Part shown: positions 1 through 8,001 of the stretch, piece after piece
Position numbering within the stretch: the first letter of the stretch is position 1
Layout: each line of letters opens with the position of its first letter
Origin: DASUPK01 sp963728875
GTDB lineage: Bacteria > Actinomycetota > Thermoleophilia > Solirubrobacterales > 70-9
NCBI GenBank assembly: GCA_963728875.1
Contig: CAVSLJ010000002.1
Coordinates: 310,001-374,000 of the forward strand
Length of the DNA stretch: 64,000 bases
Direction: 5' to 3'
The notes under the pieces: model-generated
Told to the model about the DNA's origin: nothing
The model's input: only the letters and a program-made list of their open reading frames with translations
Database searches by the model: none
Made by a program: the position numbers and the translations under genes

Positions 1-1
1 G

Positions 2-289
2 GTGCCCGAGTACGGGCTCGTCCACCTGCTCGACCTGCCCGAGGAGCGGCTGGAGATCATCGAGATGTTGCTGGCCGACGACAGCCGGGTAGCAGGGATG
101 AGAGTGGGAGATCTGAACATGCCGGAGGGCAGCCTGTTGATCTCGATTCTTCGCGAGGGACTGGGCGGTTTCGTCCCGACGCCCGACACGGTCCTCGAGG
201 CCGGCGACGAGGTGCTGGCCGTGCTCGATCCGGGGTTGGAGGAGGAGCTGAAGGTGTTCTTCGGCTCCGACGGTGCCGCAGCGGGTTGA
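2..289 (+). CDS. TrkA C-terminal domain protein (5'-truncated by window edge)
   Basis: The 95 visible residues look like a TrkA_C (RCK-C) regulatory domain of potassium uptake or channel proteins. The pattern is a short strand, a 'MPEGSLLISILREG' segment, and the closing 'AGDEVLAVLDP' strand typical of these ligand-binding domains. The first codon seen is GTG at the second base of the window, so the gene almost certainly begins upstream and the NAD-binding TrkA_N half is probably outside. Its end overlaps the next gene by 17 bp, which suggests co-translation. A stand-alone RCK-C protein cannot be excluded. Confidence 0.75.
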   Translation: MPEYGLVHLLDLPEERLEIIEMLLADDSRVAGMRVGDLNMPEGSLLISILREGLGGFVPTPDTVLEAGDEVLAVLDPGLEEELKVFFGSDGAAAG

Positions 290-1520
290 GTACCTGCTGA
301 TCGGCGGCTTCGCCGCCGGCTACGCCGCCGCCGAGCTGCGCAAGCGCGGGGCGGACGGCGACATCCTGCTCGTGGGGAGGGAGCCGGAGCCGCCGTACGA
401 GCGCCCGCCGCTCTCCAAGGAGTACCTGCGAGGCGAGGCGAAGCGGGAGGACGCATACGTCAACCCGGAGTCCTGGTACGAGGAGAACGGGGTCGAGTTG
501 AGGACCGCCACGAACGTGATGGCCCTCGATACCGAGGCGCGGACGGCCAAGCTGCAGGGTGGTGAGGAGGTCGGTTTCGACAAGGTGCTGCTGGCGCCGG
601 GCGCGAACGTCAACATCCTGCGGGTCGAGGGGGCCGCGCAGGAGGGGATTCACTACCTGCGGGCGTTCGGGAACTCGGACGGGATTCGCGAGGCGGCCGA
701 GGGCGCCGATCGGGTGGTGCTGATCGGGGGCAGCTACATCGGGTGCGAGGTGGCGGCTTCCCTGACCGCCAAGGGAACCCAGTGCGCGATCGTGATGATG
801 GAGGACGTGGCGTTGTCCCGGACGTTCGGGGAGGAGGCCGGGCGGTGGTTCCATGAGCTGCTCGAGTCGAAGGGGGTCGTGTTCCACGCGGGCGAGACGC
901 TCGAGGCGTTCGAGGGCGATGGCGACGTCAAGGGCGTCGTCACCGAGAGCGGCAAGGTCGTGGAGGGCGACGTGGTGGTCGTCGGCGCCGGGGTGAGGCC
1001 GGACGTGATGCTGGCGCAGAAGGCGGGGTTGGAGATCGACCAAGAGAATGGCGGGATCCGGTGCGACGGGACGCTGCAGAGCTCGGTCGAGGGGATCTAC
1101 GCCGCCGGCGACGTCTGCTCGTACGACAGCAACGTCCACGGCCGGCGGCTGCGGGTCGAGCACTGGGACGTGGCGATGCAGCAGGGCCAGCACGCGGCGC
1201 GGTCGATGATGGGCGATGACAAGCCGTACGAGGTGGTGCCCTACTTCTTCAGCGACCTGGCGGACTGGGCCGGCCTCGAGTACGTGGGGCCGGCGACGGA
1301 CTGGGACGAGGTGATCTGGCGCGGCGACCGGGACGCGGGCGAATTCGCGGTCTTCTATCTCAAGGACCGCAAGGTCGCGGGAGCGCTGACGGTCGAGCGC
1401 TCGGAGGAGCTGGCGCACGCCAGAACGCTGCTCGCCGAGGGAGTGGACGTCGCCGGCGAGAAGGCGAAGGCGCTGCTCGGCGACCCCGACAGCGATCTGG
1501 CTGAGCTCACGCCGAGCTAG
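273..1520 (+). CDS. FAD/NAD(P)-dependent oxidoreductase (ferredoxin-reductase type)
   Basis: This 415-residue protein has the layout of pyridine-nucleotide-disulfide / ferredoxin reductases. An N-terminal FAD dinucleotide fold comes first, then an NAD(P) fold with 'VVLIGGSYIGCEVAASL' near residue 150, then the FAD-closing motif 'IYAAGDVC' near residue 272 and a C-terminal dimerisation domain. It probably passes electrons from NAD(P)H to a small redox carrier; no partner ferredoxin or oxygenase lies next to it. The first FAD motif reads 'LLIGGFAAGYAAAELRKRG', so the usual third glycine of GxGxxG is replaced by Phe-Ala. The GTG start overlaps the preceding frame. Confidence 0.85.
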   Translation: MPQRVEYLLIGGFAAGYAAAELRKRGADGDILLVGREPEPPYERPPLSKEYLRGEAKREDAYVNPESWYEENGVELRTATNVMALDTEARTAKLQGGEEVGFDKVLLAPGANVNILRVEGAAQEGIHYLRAFGNSDGIREAAEGADRVVLIGGSYIGCEVAASLTAKGTQCAIVMMEDVALSRTFGEEAGRWFHELLESKGVVFHAGETLEAFEGDGDVKGVVTESGKVVEGDVVVVGAGVRPDVMLAQKAGLEIDQENGGIRCDGTLQSSVEGIYAAGDVCSYDSNVHGRRLRVEHWDVAMQQGQHAARSMMGDDKPYEVVPYFFSDLADWAGLEYVGPATDWDEVIWRGDRDAGEFAVFYLKDRKVAGALTVERSEELAHARTLLAEGVDVAGEKAKALLGDPDSDLAELTPS

Positions 1521-1565
1521 GCTATGCCGTGAGATCGGGTGGAGTGCAGTTCTCCACTATATCGA

Positions 1566-1636
1566 TGGGGATTGGTGTAGAGGAAGCACGCCTGGTTCTG
1601 GTCCAGGAAGCCCGGGTTCGATCCCTGGATCCCCAG
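1566..1636 (+). tRNA. tRNA-Gln (anticodon CUG)
   Basis: A cloverleaf can be folded by eye. The acceptor stem pairs 1566-1572 with 1629-1635 and leaves discriminator G1636. The D arm has a 3-bp stem (1575-1577 with 1587-1589). The anticodon stem CCTGG/CCAGG at 1591-1595 and 1603-1607 encloses loop TTCTGGT with anticodon CTG at 1598-1600. The T arm has TTCGATC at 1617-1623. The 3' CCA is not encoded. Length is 71 nt, slightly short because of a small D loop. Confidence 0.88.
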
Positions 1637-1710
1637 CTAGTCCCGACCGGCAGGGCAAGGTTCAAATCACCGAATAGGTTCGTTTCCAGGGAGTTTCCGT
1701 CCGCGGCCGC

Positions 1711-1728
1711 TGCGAACATATGTTCGCA
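1711..1728. promoter_or_regulatory. Perfect LexA/SOS box
   Basis: TGCGAACATATGTTCGCA is an exact 18-bp palindrome. Its core CGAAC-ATAT-GTTCG matches the Gram-positive/actinobacterial LexA (DinR) consensus. The last base is the A of the ATG at 1728 of the HNH gene, so a bound repressor would cover the start codon. LexA control is inferred from the match; lexA itself is not in the window. Confidence 0.8.
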
Positions 1729-2369
1729 TGCGAGGGAGGACACCCACCGGACCTAAGCTACCTCCCGGGGAGATGAGAGCTTTGGTTCGTGATCTCCTCG
1801 CTCGGGGGCTTTCCCAAACGGAGATCGCGGATCGGCTGGGCGTCGGGAAGACGACGGTCAACTATCACGCCCGCCGCCTTCACCTGCCGGTCGATGAACG
1901 GTTTGCGCGGCGTTATGACTGGAAGGCGATTCAGGCGGCGTACGACCGCGGCCAATCGCGACGACAGTGCATGAAGAAGTTCGGGTTCTCCGCCTATGCC
2001 TGGTCGGCGGCGGTCAAGCGAGGTGCGATCAAGCCTCGACCCGCAGCAATTCCGATCGAGGAACTTCTAGTTGACGGGCGGCGAACCAACCGAAGCCACC
2101 TTAAGCGGCGCTTGATCAAGGAAGGGCTCAAACAGAACTGCTGCGAGATCTGCGGGATCAGCCGGTGGATGGGGAAGCCTGTGAGCATGCAGCTCCATCA
2201 CAAGAACGGCGAGGGCTCTGACAACCGCCTGGAAAACATTCAGCTGCTCTGTGGCACGTGCCATTCCCAGACCGAGACCTACGGTGGCAAGAAGGCACTC
2301 CGGCGGGCGGAACGGCACCTAAAGCTTGTCGAGCCCTCGCCCGGCGACGACACGGTCGAGGCTCTGTAA
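1728..2369 (+). CDS. HTH-HNH endonuclease, probably SOS-regulated
   Basis: The 213-residue protein starts with a helix-turn-helix around residues 27-52 ('GLSQTEIADRLGVGKTTVN'), followed by a second DNA-contact-like segment around 65-100. It ends in an HNH nuclease domain. The zinc knuckle is C139-x2-C142 and C175-x2-C178; the catalytic His pair is 157-158, followed by N160 and N166 and H179. This layout is seen in phage and mobile HNH proteins. The ATG at 1728 directly follows the LexA box with no Shine-Dalgarno, so the message may be leaderless; ATG 1773 (residue 16) is the alternative start. The target is unknown. Confidence 0.8.
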   Translation: MRGRTPTGPKLPPGEMRALVRDLLARGLSQTEIADRLGVGKTTVNYHARRLHLPVDERFARRYDWKAIQAAYDRGQSRRQCMKKFGFSAYAWSAAVKRGAIKPRPAAIPIEELLVDGRRTNRSHLKRRLIKEGLKQNCCEICGISRWMGKPVSMQLHHKNGEGSDNRLENIQLLCGTCHSQTETYGGKKALRRAERHLKLVEPSPGDDTVEAL

Positions 2370-2404
2370 ACGCCTCGACGATCCTTGCTACCTTGCGCGG
2401 CCGT

Positions 2405-3088
2405 ATGTGGCGTCTGAGGACTCTGATCGTCCTCGCTGCGGCAGTGGGCGCGGGGGCACTTCTCTCGGCCTGCGGCGGCGACAGCTCGCCGGAGACTCCG
2501 ATCGTCGTCCCAACCGAGACGACGCAGGCGGCGACCGGCAAGCCTGAGTTCATCACTCAGGCCGACTCGATCTGCGCCGAGGCGAACTCCTCGATCGAGC
2601 AGTTCGCCGCTGCCGGCCAGGGCGAGAGCGAGGCCGACCAGATCGCACAACTCCGCCAGGGCGTCATCGACTCGATCAAGCAGCTCAACCCGCCCAGCGA
2701 CACCAATCTCGACGCCTTCCTGAAGGCGATGTCGGACCAGGTCTCCGCCGGCCAGAAGATCGGCCTGGCCGTCCAGCGCGGGGAGGACCCGACCCAGTTC
2801 GAGACCGAGCTCGACAGCGCGAAGTCGGAGGCGGCAACGGCGGCCTCGTCCTACGGGTTCAAGGAATGCGGCTCGGAGATCAACGCCTCCAGCTCGACCT
2901 CCAGCTCGAGCAGCAGCAGCTCCAGCTCGAGCAGCGGCGGCACCGTGACGCCGAGTGCCCCCAGCTCTTCGAGCGGCAGCGCGGGCGGCACCTCCGGCGG
3001 CGGGACGAGCGGCACCAGCGGCAGCGGCACCTCCGGCTCGTCGGGCACCGGCGGATCCAGCGGATCCGGCGGAATTGGTCCTGGATAA
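2405..3088 (+). CDS. Ser-rich secreted lipoprotein, unknown function
   Basis: The chosen ATG at 2405 gives a clean lipoprotein signal peptide, a hydrophobic stretch ending in lipobox 'LLSAC', after which the mature protein starts at Cys. A central region of about 115 residues is predicted helical and contains two further cysteines ('DSICAEA', 'FKECGS'). The last 75 residues are a low-complexity tail of Ser, Gly and Thr. It is probably anchored to the outer face of the membrane, with the tail as a flexible wall-spanning linker. The frame stays open upstream across the HNH stop, but that part does not look like a signal peptide. Function unknown. Confidence 0.7.
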   Translation: MWRLRTLIVLAAAVGAGALLSACGGDSSPETPIVVPTETTQAATGKPEFITQADSICAEANSSIEQFAAAGQGESEADQIAQLRQGVIDSIKQLNPPSDTNLDAFLKAMSDQVSAGQKIGLAVQRGEDPTQFETELDSAKSEAATAASSYGFKECGSEINASSSTSSSSSSSSSSSSGGTVTPSAPSSSSGSAGGTSGGGTSGTSGSGTSGSSGTGGSSGSGGIGPG

Positions 3089-3207
3089 AACGCCCTAGCG
3101 CTACCGCCGGGACAGCTTCGCCATCAGATCGCGTCCACAGGCGGCCGCCCCACGCAAGTCGCTATGGGCTTCGCCCTCCGCTCCGAAGTGGAGCGGCCTG
3201 GTGGCCG

Positions 3208-5103
3208 CTAGGCCGCAGCCAGCTCCGCCCAGGTCCCGTACAGCTCCGCGTAGCGGCCACCGGCCGCGATCAGCTCGTCGTGCGTTCCGCTCTCGCTGAT
3301 CCGCCCGTTCTCCAGCACCGCGATCCGATCGGCCCCCCGAATGGTGGAGAGTCGGTGCGCGATCACGATCGCCGTCCGCCCCTTCAACAGCCGCTCGAGC
3401 CCCAGCTCGATCGTTCGCTCCGTCCGTACATCGACGTTGGACGTAGCCTCATCCAGGATCAGGATCCGCGGCTCGGCCAGCAGCGCCCGGGCGAAGGCGA
3501 TGAGCTGCCGCTGTCCAGCCGATAGCGAGACGCCGCGCTCCCCGACCTCGGTATTGAAGCCCTCCGGCATCCGCCGGATGAACTCACCTGCGCCAATCGC
3601 ATCGGCGGCCGCCTCGATCTCCTCGTCGCCGGCGTCCGGGCGCCCGAACGCGATGTTCTCCCGCACGCTCCCTGAAAACAGAAAACCCTCTTGCGGGACG
3701 ATCCCCAGCTGGCTGCGCAGGCAGGTCGAGCTCAGATCCCGCAGGTCGTTGCCGTCGACCAGCACCCGGCCCCGTTGCGGGTCGTAGAACCGCGAGACCA
3801 GCTTCGCGAACGTGGACTTCCCCGCACCGGTCTCCCCGACCAGCGCCAGCGTCTGACCGGCGGGCACGTGGACCGAAACGTCCTCCAGCGCCCAGGCCGC
3901 GTCGTCCTCCTCCTCGTCGGGACCCGTCTCGATCTTCCCGCTCGAGCGCTTCAGGCCGGCCGTCCTGTCCAGCCCGTAGGAGAACCAGACGTGATCCATC
4001 TCGATCTCTCCGCGGAGGGTCCCGGGATCGAGGGCATCGGGCTTGTCGACCATGTCCGGCTCGGTGTCGAGCAGGTCGAAGATCTTGTCCAGGGCCGCCA
4101 TCCCCTGCTGGTAGGTCGTGTAGAGGTTGGAGAGCTGCTGGATGGGGTCGAAGAAGGTGGAGAGGTACCCGACGAACGCGACCACGACGCCGATCTGCGC
4201 GTTCCTCGCGGACTCGGTCGCCAGGTCGAGCGCCTGGTAGCCGCCGTAGAGCAGGATCACCGCGGTGCCGATCGCCGAGAGCAGCTCGACGGCCGGGAAG
4301 TACGACGCGTTCAGGTAGACGGTCTTCAGGTTCGCCTGGCGGTTGAGCTCGTTGAGCTCCGCCATCCGCTCGACGTGGCGCTGCTCCTGGGCGAAGCTTC
4401 GCACCACCCGCACGCCGCTCAGGGTCTCCTGCAGATAGGCCGTCACCTCCGCGATCCGCTCACGCGTGATCCGGTACGCGCTCGCAGCGACGATCCGGAA
4501 GACCAGGCTGGCGATGAACAGCAGCGGCAGGGTCAGGAACACCACCAGCGCCAGCTGGACGTCCGCGACGAGCATGATCACGACCACGCCCACCAGCGTC
4601 AGCGTGCTCGAGAAGAGCGTGACCACGCCGGTGCTGATCAGCTGGTCGAGGGCGTCGACATCGTTCGTGATCCGCGAGATCAGCACGCCCGGGCGGTTGC
4701 GCGTGAAGAAGCCGATCGACATCTGCTGCAGGTGGGTGAAGATCCGGATCCGCAGGTCCTGGAGCGCCCGCTCGCCGACCCATCCGACCAGATAGGTCTG
4801 CAGATAGCTGGTGCCCCAGCCGATCAGCGCCGCCGCCATGAAGCCCACGATGATCAGCACGAGGGCGTTCGTGTCCCCGTTCAGCGAGACGTGCACGGCC
4901 TGGCCGACCAGATACGGAGGAGCCAGCGTCGCCCCGGTGGCGAGGATGAGCGCACCGAACATCATCAGGACCTGGCGCCGATATGGACGGAGCAGCGAGA
5001 GCAGCCACCGCACCTTGCGCCAGCGGCCATCGTCGCCGCGGATCAGCGCCCAGAGCGAGCGGAAGAGAGCGAAGAAGTTCTGGGCGCCGTTCGTCTCGTT
5101 CAC
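3208..5103 (-). CDS. ABC exporter half-transporter, catalytic-site subunit
   Basis: This 631-residue half-transporter has an N-terminal six-helix ABC membrane domain and a C-terminal ATPase. Walker A is 'GETGAGKS'; Walker B is 'RILILDEATSNVD' with the catalytic Glu; the H-loop is 'AHRLST'. The signature reads LSAGQ rather than LSGGQ. The GTG start at 5103 shares GTGA with the stop of the upstream subunit, so the two are translationally coupled and presumably form a heterodimer (LmrCD/TM287-288 type) exporting drugs, lipids or peptides. An unusual insert of about 25 charged residues ('EEEDD') lies just before the ATPase domain. Confidence 0.9.
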   Translation of the reverse strand: MNETNGAQNFFALFRSLWALIRGDDGRWRKVRWLLSLLRPYRRQVLMMFGALILATGATLAPPYLVGQAVHVSLNGDTNALVLIIVGFMAAALIGWGTSYLQTYLVGWVGERALQDLRIRIFTHLQQMSIGFFTRNRPGVLISRITNDVDALDQLISTGVVTLFSSTLTLVGVVVIMLVADVQLALVVFLTLPLLFIASLVFRIVAASAYRITRERIAEVTAYLQETLSGVRVVRSFAQEQRHVERMAELNELNRQANLKTVYLNASYFPAVELLSAIGTAVILLYGGYQALDLATESARNAQIGVVVAFVGYLSTFFDPIQQLSNLYTTYQQGMAALDKIFDLLDTEPDMVDKPDALDPGTLRGEIEMDHVWFSYGLDRTAGLKRSSGKIETGPDEEEDDAAWALEDVSVHVPAGQTLALVGETGAGKSTFAKLVSRFYDPQRGRVLVDGNDLRDLSSTCLRSQLGIVPQEGFLFSGSVRENIAFGRPDAGDEEIEAAADAIGAGEFIRRMPEGFNTEVGERGVSLSAGQRQLIAFARALLAEPRILILDEATSNVDVRTERTIELGLERLLKGRTAIVIAHRLSTIRGADRIAVLENGRISESGTHDELIAAGGRYAELYGTWAELAAA

Positions 5104-6869
5104 AGCCTTGCCATCTCCTCGCGCTCCTCGAGATCGCGCTGCAGGTAAACCGAGTCCTCGAGCCCCTTCTCCGCGATCTCCTCGTACAGCGGGCACCGCT
5201 CCAGCAGTTCCTCGTGCGTTCCGCGGTCCACGATCCGGCCCCGGTCCAGCACGACGATCTCGTCGGCCAGCGAGATGGTGGAGAGGCGGTGCGCGACGAT
5301 GAACGTCGTCCGGCCCTCCATCGCCTCGCGCAGCCCGGCCTTGATCTGCGCCTCAGTCCGGGCATCCACCGAGGAGGTGGCGTCGTCGAGGATCAGAATC
5401 CGCGGTTCGGCCAGCAGGGCCCTGGCGATCGCGATCCGCTGACGCTGCCCGCCGGAGAGTGTCAGCCCGCGTTCGCCGATCACCGTGTCGTACCCGTCGG
5501 GCAGCTGCGTGATGAACTCGTGCGCCTGAGCGCGCTTCGCCGCCGCCTCGATCGCCTGACTCGTGGCCTCGGGCCGGGCGTACGCGATGTTGCCCGAGAC
5601 GGTGTCCGAGAACAGGAAGCTGTCATCGGCGACGAAGGCGATCTCTCGGCGCAGCGATGCGAGGTCGACATCCCTGATGTCCGCCCCGTCGATCACCACG
5701 CGGCCCTCGCTCGGGTCATAGAGGCGGGCGAGCAGTCCGACCAGGCTCGTCTTGCCCGCGGCGGTCGGCCCGACGAGCGCCACGGTCCGGCCCGGCTCGA
5801 CCTCCAGGTCGATGCCGGTGAGCGCCGGCTCGGCGCCGTCGTAGCGCAGCGTCACTCGCTGGAGCGAGACCTGTCCACGGCCATCGGGCAGCGGCGGGGC
5901 ATCAGGGGCGCTCTCCATGGACGGCTCCCGGTCGAGGATCTCGAACATCCGGTTGCCCGACGCGACGGCGCGCTGGGCCATGCTCAGCGACATGCCGAGC
6001 CAGCGCACCGGCCCCGAGAGCAGGACGACGTAGGCGTAGAAGGCCGTCAGGTGCCCGACGCTCGTCGACCCGTGGATGACCTGAAGGCCGCCCACGAGGA
6101 GCACGGCGGCCAGCCCGATGTTCGGCAGGAAGCCCATCAGCGGCGTGTAGAACGCCTGCAGCCGCGTCGAGACCATGCTCTGCTCGAAGACGCGGTTCAC
6201 CGAGTGCCTGAACCGGCCGAGGACGTGTCTCTCCCGGGCGAACGCCTTGACGATCCGAATCCCGGAGATGTTCTCCTCGGCACTCGCCGTGACCTCTCCG
6301 ACGCGCTGCTGCACCTCCTGTTCGGCGGGCCGGTTGCGGCGGCTGTACCGGGTCGCAGTTGCGACCAGGAACGGCACCGGCGCCAGAGCAAGTAGGGCAA
6401 GCACCGGATCCAGTACGAACATCGCGACGGCCGCGAACAGGATCGTCAGGGCGCTCTGGCTCACCCAGATCAGGCCGTAGCCCAGGAAGAACCGAATCGA
6501 CTGCAGATCCACGGTGGCGCGCGACATCAGCTGCCCTGTCTGCTGGCTGTCGTAGAAGGCGAGCTCCAGCTTCTGGAGGTGCTCGTAGAAGACCTGTCGG
6601 AGATCGAACTCGACCGCCAGCGAGACCTTTCCAGCGATCAACCTCCGGCCCACCGTCAGCAGGAGCCGCAGGATTCCGGCCGCGAGCAGGACGAGGACGA
6701 GGGGCAGGATGTCGTCCTTGCGCTCGTCCTCGATCGCGTTCACGGCTCCGCCGATCAGCAGCGGGATCAGCACGGTCATCCCCATAGCCAGCCAGGCGAG
6801 CGCCAGCGAGCCGATCAGCTGGCGGCGATACGGGCGTAGGAAGCCGAGGAGGCGCCGGAAAGTCGGCAT
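5100..6869 (-). CDS. ABC exporter half-transporter, degenerate-site subunit
   Basis: This is a 589-residue ABCB-type half-transporter with a six-helix membrane domain and an ATPase carrying 'GPTAAGKTS', a canonical 'LSGGQRQR' signature and 'FIVAHRLST'. Walker B reads 'RILILDDATSSVD', so the catalytic Glu is Asp. This is the standard sign of the non-hydrolysing site in heterodimeric exporters, and it matches the off-consensus signature in the partner. ATG 6869 starts at the first residues common to the family; a TTG five codons upstream is possible. It is first in a two-gene operon. Substrate unknown. Confidence 0.9.
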   Translation of the reverse strand: MPTFRRLLGFLRPYRRQLIGSLALAWLAMGMTVLIPLLIGGAVNAIEDERKDDILPLVLVLLAAGILRLLLTVGRRLIAGKVSLAVEFDLRQVFYEHLQKLELAFYDSQQTGQLMSRATVDLQSIRFFLGYGLIWVSQSALTILFAAVAMFVLDPVLALLALAPVPFLVATATRYSRRNRPAEQEVQQRVGEVTASAEENISGIRIVKAFARERHVLGRFRHSVNRVFEQSMVSTRLQAFYTPLMGFLPNIGLAAVLLVGGLQVIHGSTSVGHLTAFYAYVVLLSGPVRWLGMSLSMAQRAVASGNRMFEILDREPSMESAPDAPPLPDGRGQVSLQRVTLRYDGAEPALTGIDLEVEPGRTVALVGPTAAGKTSLVGLLARLYDPSEGRVVIDGADIRDVDLASLRREIAFVADDSFLFSDTVSGNIAYARPEATSQAIEAAAKRAQAHEFITQLPDGYDTVIGERGLTLSGGQRQRIAIARALLAEPRILILDDATSSVDARTEAQIKAGLREAMEGRTTFIVAHRLSTISLADEIVVLDRGRIVDRGTHEELLERCPLYEEIAEKGLEDSVYLQRDLEEREEMARL

Positions 6870-6909
6870 ACACCGACTATACAAAGTGAAGTATTAGTCT
6901 CCCTGGAGC

Positions 6910-7326
6910 GTGATCCGTGAACTGATCAGCTGGCCGATCTCGATGGCGCGCACGGCGCTCGAGTTGCCGCGCAGCATGCAACGCAGCATCGACGAGGCCA
7001 ACGATCTGATGGAGGTCTCGCGCGAGCAGCTCGAGGTGATGCGCCGCCAGGCGGACCAGGCACTCGAACAGGCCGAGCGGATGAACGACCTGCTCGGCCG
7101 GGTCGTCAAGCTGACCGAGCCGCTCGAGCGCGCCCAGCGCGGCGGCGAGTACGTGGCCGGAGAGCTGAAGAAGGCGATCTTCGGCGCGGAGCAGGCGGCG
7201 ATTGAAGCCGAGGTGGCCGTCGAGGAGGCGAAGGACGCCGTGGAGAGGGCGGAGGAAGCTTCCGATGCGAGAGGGGGCCCCGCAGGCGCAGCCGAGGAGC
7301 CACCCGATTCAAATTTGGAGCGGTGA
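6910..7326 (+). CDS. Coiled-coil protein, unknown function
   Basis: This is a 138-residue acidic, Ala/Glu/Arg-rich protein. Residues about 20-115 show heptad-like hydrophobic spacing, predicting a long coiled coil similar to phasin-like or membrane-associated adaptor proteins. No catalytic motif or signal peptide is seen. It is divergent from the ABC exporter operon and shares GTGA with the next gene, so the two are coupled. The GTG start at 6910 has GGAG only one base upstream, so Met12 (6943) may be the real start. Not a recognised family. Confidence 0.6.
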   Translation: MIRELISWPISMARTALELPRSMQRSIDEANDLMEVSREQLEVMRRQADQALEQAERMNDLLGRVVKLTEPLERAQRGGEYVAGELKKAIFGAEQAAIEAEVAVEEAKDAVERAEEASDARGGPAGAAEEPPDSNLER

Positions 7327-7505
7327 GCGCGCCGGTCGCCGGCCTCTGTGACCGCTGCCGGCATCAACGCCTGATCCGCAATACCCGCGGCTCCGTCTTC
7401 TCGCTCTGCGAGCGCTCCAAGAGCGAGCCGGACTTCCCCCGTTACCCCCGCCTGCCGGTGACGAGCTGTCGCGGTTTTCAGCAGAGAGCCGCGGGTAGTG
7501 GGTGA
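7323..7505 (+). CDS. Small conserved Cys-rich protein (putative zinc ribbon)
   Basis: This 60-residue protein starts with 'CDRCRH', followed by 'RGSVFSLCERS' and then 'YPRLPVTSCRGF'. The C-x2-C plus two further cysteines and the conserved RGS..FxLC and YPRLPV blocks are familiar from a widespread family of uncharacterised bacterial small proteins, and a single metal site is likely. Its GTG start overlaps the preceding stop (GTGA). Function not known. Confidence 0.7.
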   Translation: MSAPVAGLCDRCRHQRLIRNTRGSVFSLCERSKSEPDFPRYPRLPVTSCRGFQQRAAGSG

Positions 7506-7524
7506 GGGAACCGGAGATTCATTG

Positions 7525-7995
7525 ATGTCTACGGGGAAACTGAGAGCCGCGGGGCTGGCGACCTTCCTCGCCCTGGTGTCCCTCTGCTCGGTTGGCTGTG
7601 GGTCGGGCGGCGGCGACGACACCACGGTGGCCCAGCCCCCGCCGATCGCGCCGGACACCGCCGCGCACCTGGCCAAGCTCAGCGACCGGGTCGCGTCTGA
7701 CCTGGACTCGGGAGACACGTGCCACGCCGCGCACGCGGCCGACGATCTGCGCTCGGCGGTGGAGGACGCGGCCCTGCCGGCATCGATGAGCTCGGACGTC
7801 GACGCGGTCGCGGGCCGCCTCGTGGACGAGGTCAACTGCCCACCGCCACCGCCGCCACCCAAGCCCGAGAAAGCGCCCAAGAAGCACGACGACCACGGCG
7901 ACGAGCACCACGGCGAGGGCCATCCAGAGCCGCCGGGGCACGTCAAGCATGGCGGACTGGTACCGCCAGGCCAGGCGAAGCTGGGGGGTGAGTGA
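7525..7995 (+). CDS. Lipoprotein with Pro/His-rich tail
   Basis: ATG 7525 has GGAG eight bases upstream and opens a lipoprotein signal ending in 'SVGCGSGG'. The mature part has a short helical region with one conserved-looking Cys ('GDTCHAAHAADDL'). It then has a run of eight prolines interrupted only by Cys, and a His/Asp/Gly-rich tail with several HH or HGxxH clusters that could bind metal. The gene sits 6 bp upstream of a membrane-anchored Ser/Thr kinase and is probably in one operon with it, so it may be an extracellular sensor or partner. This role is inference. Confidence 0.7.
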   Translation: MSTGKLRAAGLATFLALVSLCSVGCGSGGGDDTTVAQPPPIAPDTAAHLAKLSDRVASDLDSGDTCHAAHAADDLRSAVEDAALPASMSSDVDAVAGRLVDEVNCPPPPPPPKPEKAPKKHDDHGDEHHGEGHPEPPGHVKHGGLVPPGQAKLGGE

Positions 7996-8001
7996 CCGGG
8001 G

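Noticed and set aside
2880..3088. Ser/Gly codon repeats as a DNA repeat element
   Set aside because: The repetition follows the codons of the lipoprotein tail and has no unit that recurs elsewhere.
4983..6395. 470-codon plus-strand frame opposite the ABC exporter
   Set aside because: Composition is that of a shadow frame (Arg, Asp, Gln-rich); the minus-strand genes carry all ABC motifs.
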